DNA of 64,000 nucleotides from Hyphomonas adhaerens MHS-3. GTDB taxonomy: Bacteria > Pseudomonadota > Alphaproteobacteria > Caulobacterales > Hyphomonadaceae. The DNA is taken from assembly GCF_000685235.1 (NCBI RefSeq), contig NZ_ARYH01000001.1, forward strand, positions 372,001 through 436,000, read 5' to 3'. The translations under genes were made by a program, and so were the position numbers. Under the pieces are notes generated by a model. That model was given only the letters and a program-made list of their open reading frames with translations, was not told the origin of the DNA and ran no database searches. This document shows, in pieces, positions 62,786 through 64,000 of the stretch (positions are counted from its first letter, which is position 1; each line of letters starts with the position of its first letter).

Positions 62786-63078
62786 TGGAAACTCCCATCA
62801 TGCATTTGTTCGCGCCCCGGTCTTGTTTGTCTGCCGGAACAGATCAAACCCTACGCGATTATTGTTCACATCGAGTTGAGAGAAACAGAAATTCTATGAA
62901 GGGGTTACAGGGATTTGTTTACTACCTAAATCCGGGGACGGACAGGTTCGGCGCCCTGCGGCCGATCGCAGATTCCTTATATACATGGCTGGTCTGAAAA
63001 AGCGAGCTCTTTGGCGGTTAGCACTCGTGAAACTTTCTTCAGACAAATTGCACGAAATCATTCCTGGAGTGACCGGAC

Positions 63079-63522
63079 ATGAAAACTTTCGCCCGGACCT
63101 GTGCATTTGGCCTGGCTGCCACCGTGATGGTCCTCCCGGCCATTGCCGGACCATTGACTGTCGAAGCCAACAAGACCGTTCCGCTTAAAATGAAGGGAAC
63201 GGCAGCAAGCGTCGTCCTCGGAAACCGGAATATCGCAGATGTTGCCGTTCATGACGAACACCTGATCTTTATCACCGGCAAATCATTCGGCACCACCAAT
63301 CTCATGGTGTTCGACCGGTCCGGCAATCAGATCCTGAATACGGAAGTCGTCGTGACGGTAAATTCGTCAAATCTTGTCACGGTCAACCGTAGCGGGTCGA
63401 ATTACACCTATGACTGCGCCCCTGCGTGCCGCCCGGTTATGAGCCCGGGTGACAATCCAGACTATTTCGACGGATTGATACAACAGCAAATGGGCATGCA
63501 GAGCCTCACAAACGCCGACTGA
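63079..63522 (+). CDS. Stand-alone CpaC N-terminal-domain protein
   Basis: A 147-residue secreted protein with a signal peptide (ending AIAG at about residue 23). The body VEANKTVPLKMKGTAASVVLGNRNIADVAVHDEHLIFITGKSFGTTNLMVFDRSGNQIL has the same pattern as the first domain of CpaC (T2SS-III N domain). No secretin domain follows; the C-terminus has two Cys (DCAPACRP). It may act as a periplasmic partner of the Tad secretin. It is divergent from pilA, 293 bp away, and precedes a TadE-like gene by 139 bp. Confidence 0.82.
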   Translation: MKTFARTCAFGLAATVMVLPAIAGPLTVEANKTVPLKMKGTAASVVLGNRNIADVAVHDEHLIFITGKSFGTTNLMVFDRSGNQILNTEVVVTVNSSNLVTVNRSGSNYTYDCAPACRPVMSPGDNPDYFDGLIQQQMGMQSLTNAD

Positions 63523-63661
63523 CCCTTCCCGTTCCTCAGTTATAAGAAAGACAGTTAGCCCCCGGTACACAGTTCGTTGAAATTTTAGAGAACTTCGAAA
63601 CGGGCGGCAAACCCAAGTCTGGTAATCAAGAGACTGAGCGACTCTGAGAGAGGGGTTTGGG

Positions 63662-64000
63662 ATGCGTTCGTTGAATGCGGGAATTCTGACATCCAGACTG
63701 CAGCGCAGGTTTTCGGAATGGGCGACTGAACGTCGCGGTACGACCGCGGTGGAGTTTGCATTGATCGCCGCGCCTTTCTTCTTCATCATTTTCGGCCTGC
63801 TGGAGATCTGCCTGATCTTCATCATGTCGACGGTCCTGGAAAATGCGGTATCCGACTCTGCGCGGGAGATACGGACCGGCCAGGCGCAAGAGGCCGGCTT
63901 TTCCATGGTCGAGTACAGGAAATCTGTCTGCGACAGCCTGTTCGGCCTGATGGGATGCGATTCAAACCTGCACGTTGATGTGAAACGGCTGGACAGCTTC
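63662..64000 (+). CDS. TadE-like minor pilin/pseudopilin (3' end cut off by window edge)
   Basis: At least 113 residues. The N-terminal region ERRGTTAVEFALIAAPFFFIIFGLLEICLIFIMSTVLENAVSDSAREIRTGQ is the TadE/TadG signature with a prepilin-like hydrophobic helix. A Gly-containing leader site is not clearly defined. The C-terminal part runs off the window. TadE-type proteins are processed like pilins and are minor components of Tad pili. The 139-bp gap upstream has no recognisable elements beyond the ribosome-binding region GAGAGGGG. Confidence 0.88.
   Translation, partial: MRSLNAGILTSRLQRRFSEWATERRGTTAVEFALIAAPFFFIIFGLLEICLIFIMSTVLENAVSDSAREIRTGQAQEAGFSMVEYRKSVCDSLFGLMGCDSNLHVDVKRLDSF

Noticed and set aside
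62786-63078. Possible CtrA site in the pilA upstream region, expected from Caulobacter
   Set aside because: No TTAA element was found in the 293-bp gap, so no CtrA box can be claimed; expression control here must use another site.

Overview
The window looks like chromosomal DNA of a GC-rich, stalked- or budding-type alphaproteobacterium, probably of the Hyphomonadaceae/Caulobacterales group. The evidence is a DivL-type pseudokinase with tyrosine in place of the H-box histidine, a perfect CtrA-type box (TTAA-N7-TTAAC) beside it, and a Caulobacter-ordered pilA-cpaABCDEF-tadBC cluster. Other support comes from a bactofilin, two TonB-dependent receptors, and an infC that appears to start at ATA. 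No rRNA, tRNA or CRISPR array was seen. Assignment is from motifs and gene order only.

Layout. 1-1729: serB (cut by the left edge) diverges from miaA. 1698-6733: branched-chain amino acid locus with its own promoter inside the miaA 3' end, a 12-codon leader peptide (Val-Leu-Val-Ile), a pause hairpin and terminator, then ilvB, a membrane-anchored unknown, ilvH, a secreted unknown and ilvC. 6774-12071: an NmrA-like reductase, a GH25 lipoprotein muramidase, a bactofilin, a Sel1-repeat protein, an SDR, a lipoprotein with a methyltransferase fold and a small secreted protein. 12092-14548: divL. 14742-17151: a secreted EF-hand protein and the aguB/aguA pair for putrescine from agmatine. 17237-30711: an Oar-like TonB receptor, a GT39 membrane glycosyltransferase, periplasmic msrA, the pbpC/alpha-2-macroglobulin pair and a DUF454 protein.

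30722-37354: a voltage-gated-type K+ channel, then the translation block read on the minus strand: infC, rpmI, rplT, a 53-residue very basic protein, terminator, pheS, pheT. The 3' end of infC is duplicated (42 bp identical) around a roughly 470-bp lower-GC insert that carries a one-TM small protein overlapping the infC stop. This looks like site-specific integration or another tandem 3'-end capture. 37452-44700: two glycosyltransferases, a hydrolase, a Rieske oxygenase, a flavodoxin-like protein and a FecA-like receptor.

45283-47277 is the clearest accessory patch: an internally deleted copy of the nearby flavodoxin gene, an AT-rich 501-residue protein with an Mrr-like nuclease motif set, and an N-terminal pnuC remnant. 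47220-52616: an epimerase with a His/Asp-rich 7-residue repeat, a TPR protein, the arsenic operon arsR-arsI-acr3-arsC and an M17 aminopeptidase. 52735-64000: Tad/Flp pilus genes. tadC, tadB, cpaF, cpaE, cpaD, cpaC, cpaB, cpaA and pilA run on the minus strand, flanked on the plus strand by a TadD-like TPR lipoprotein, a stand-alone CpaC N-terminal-domain protein and a TadE-like minor pilin (cut by the right edge).
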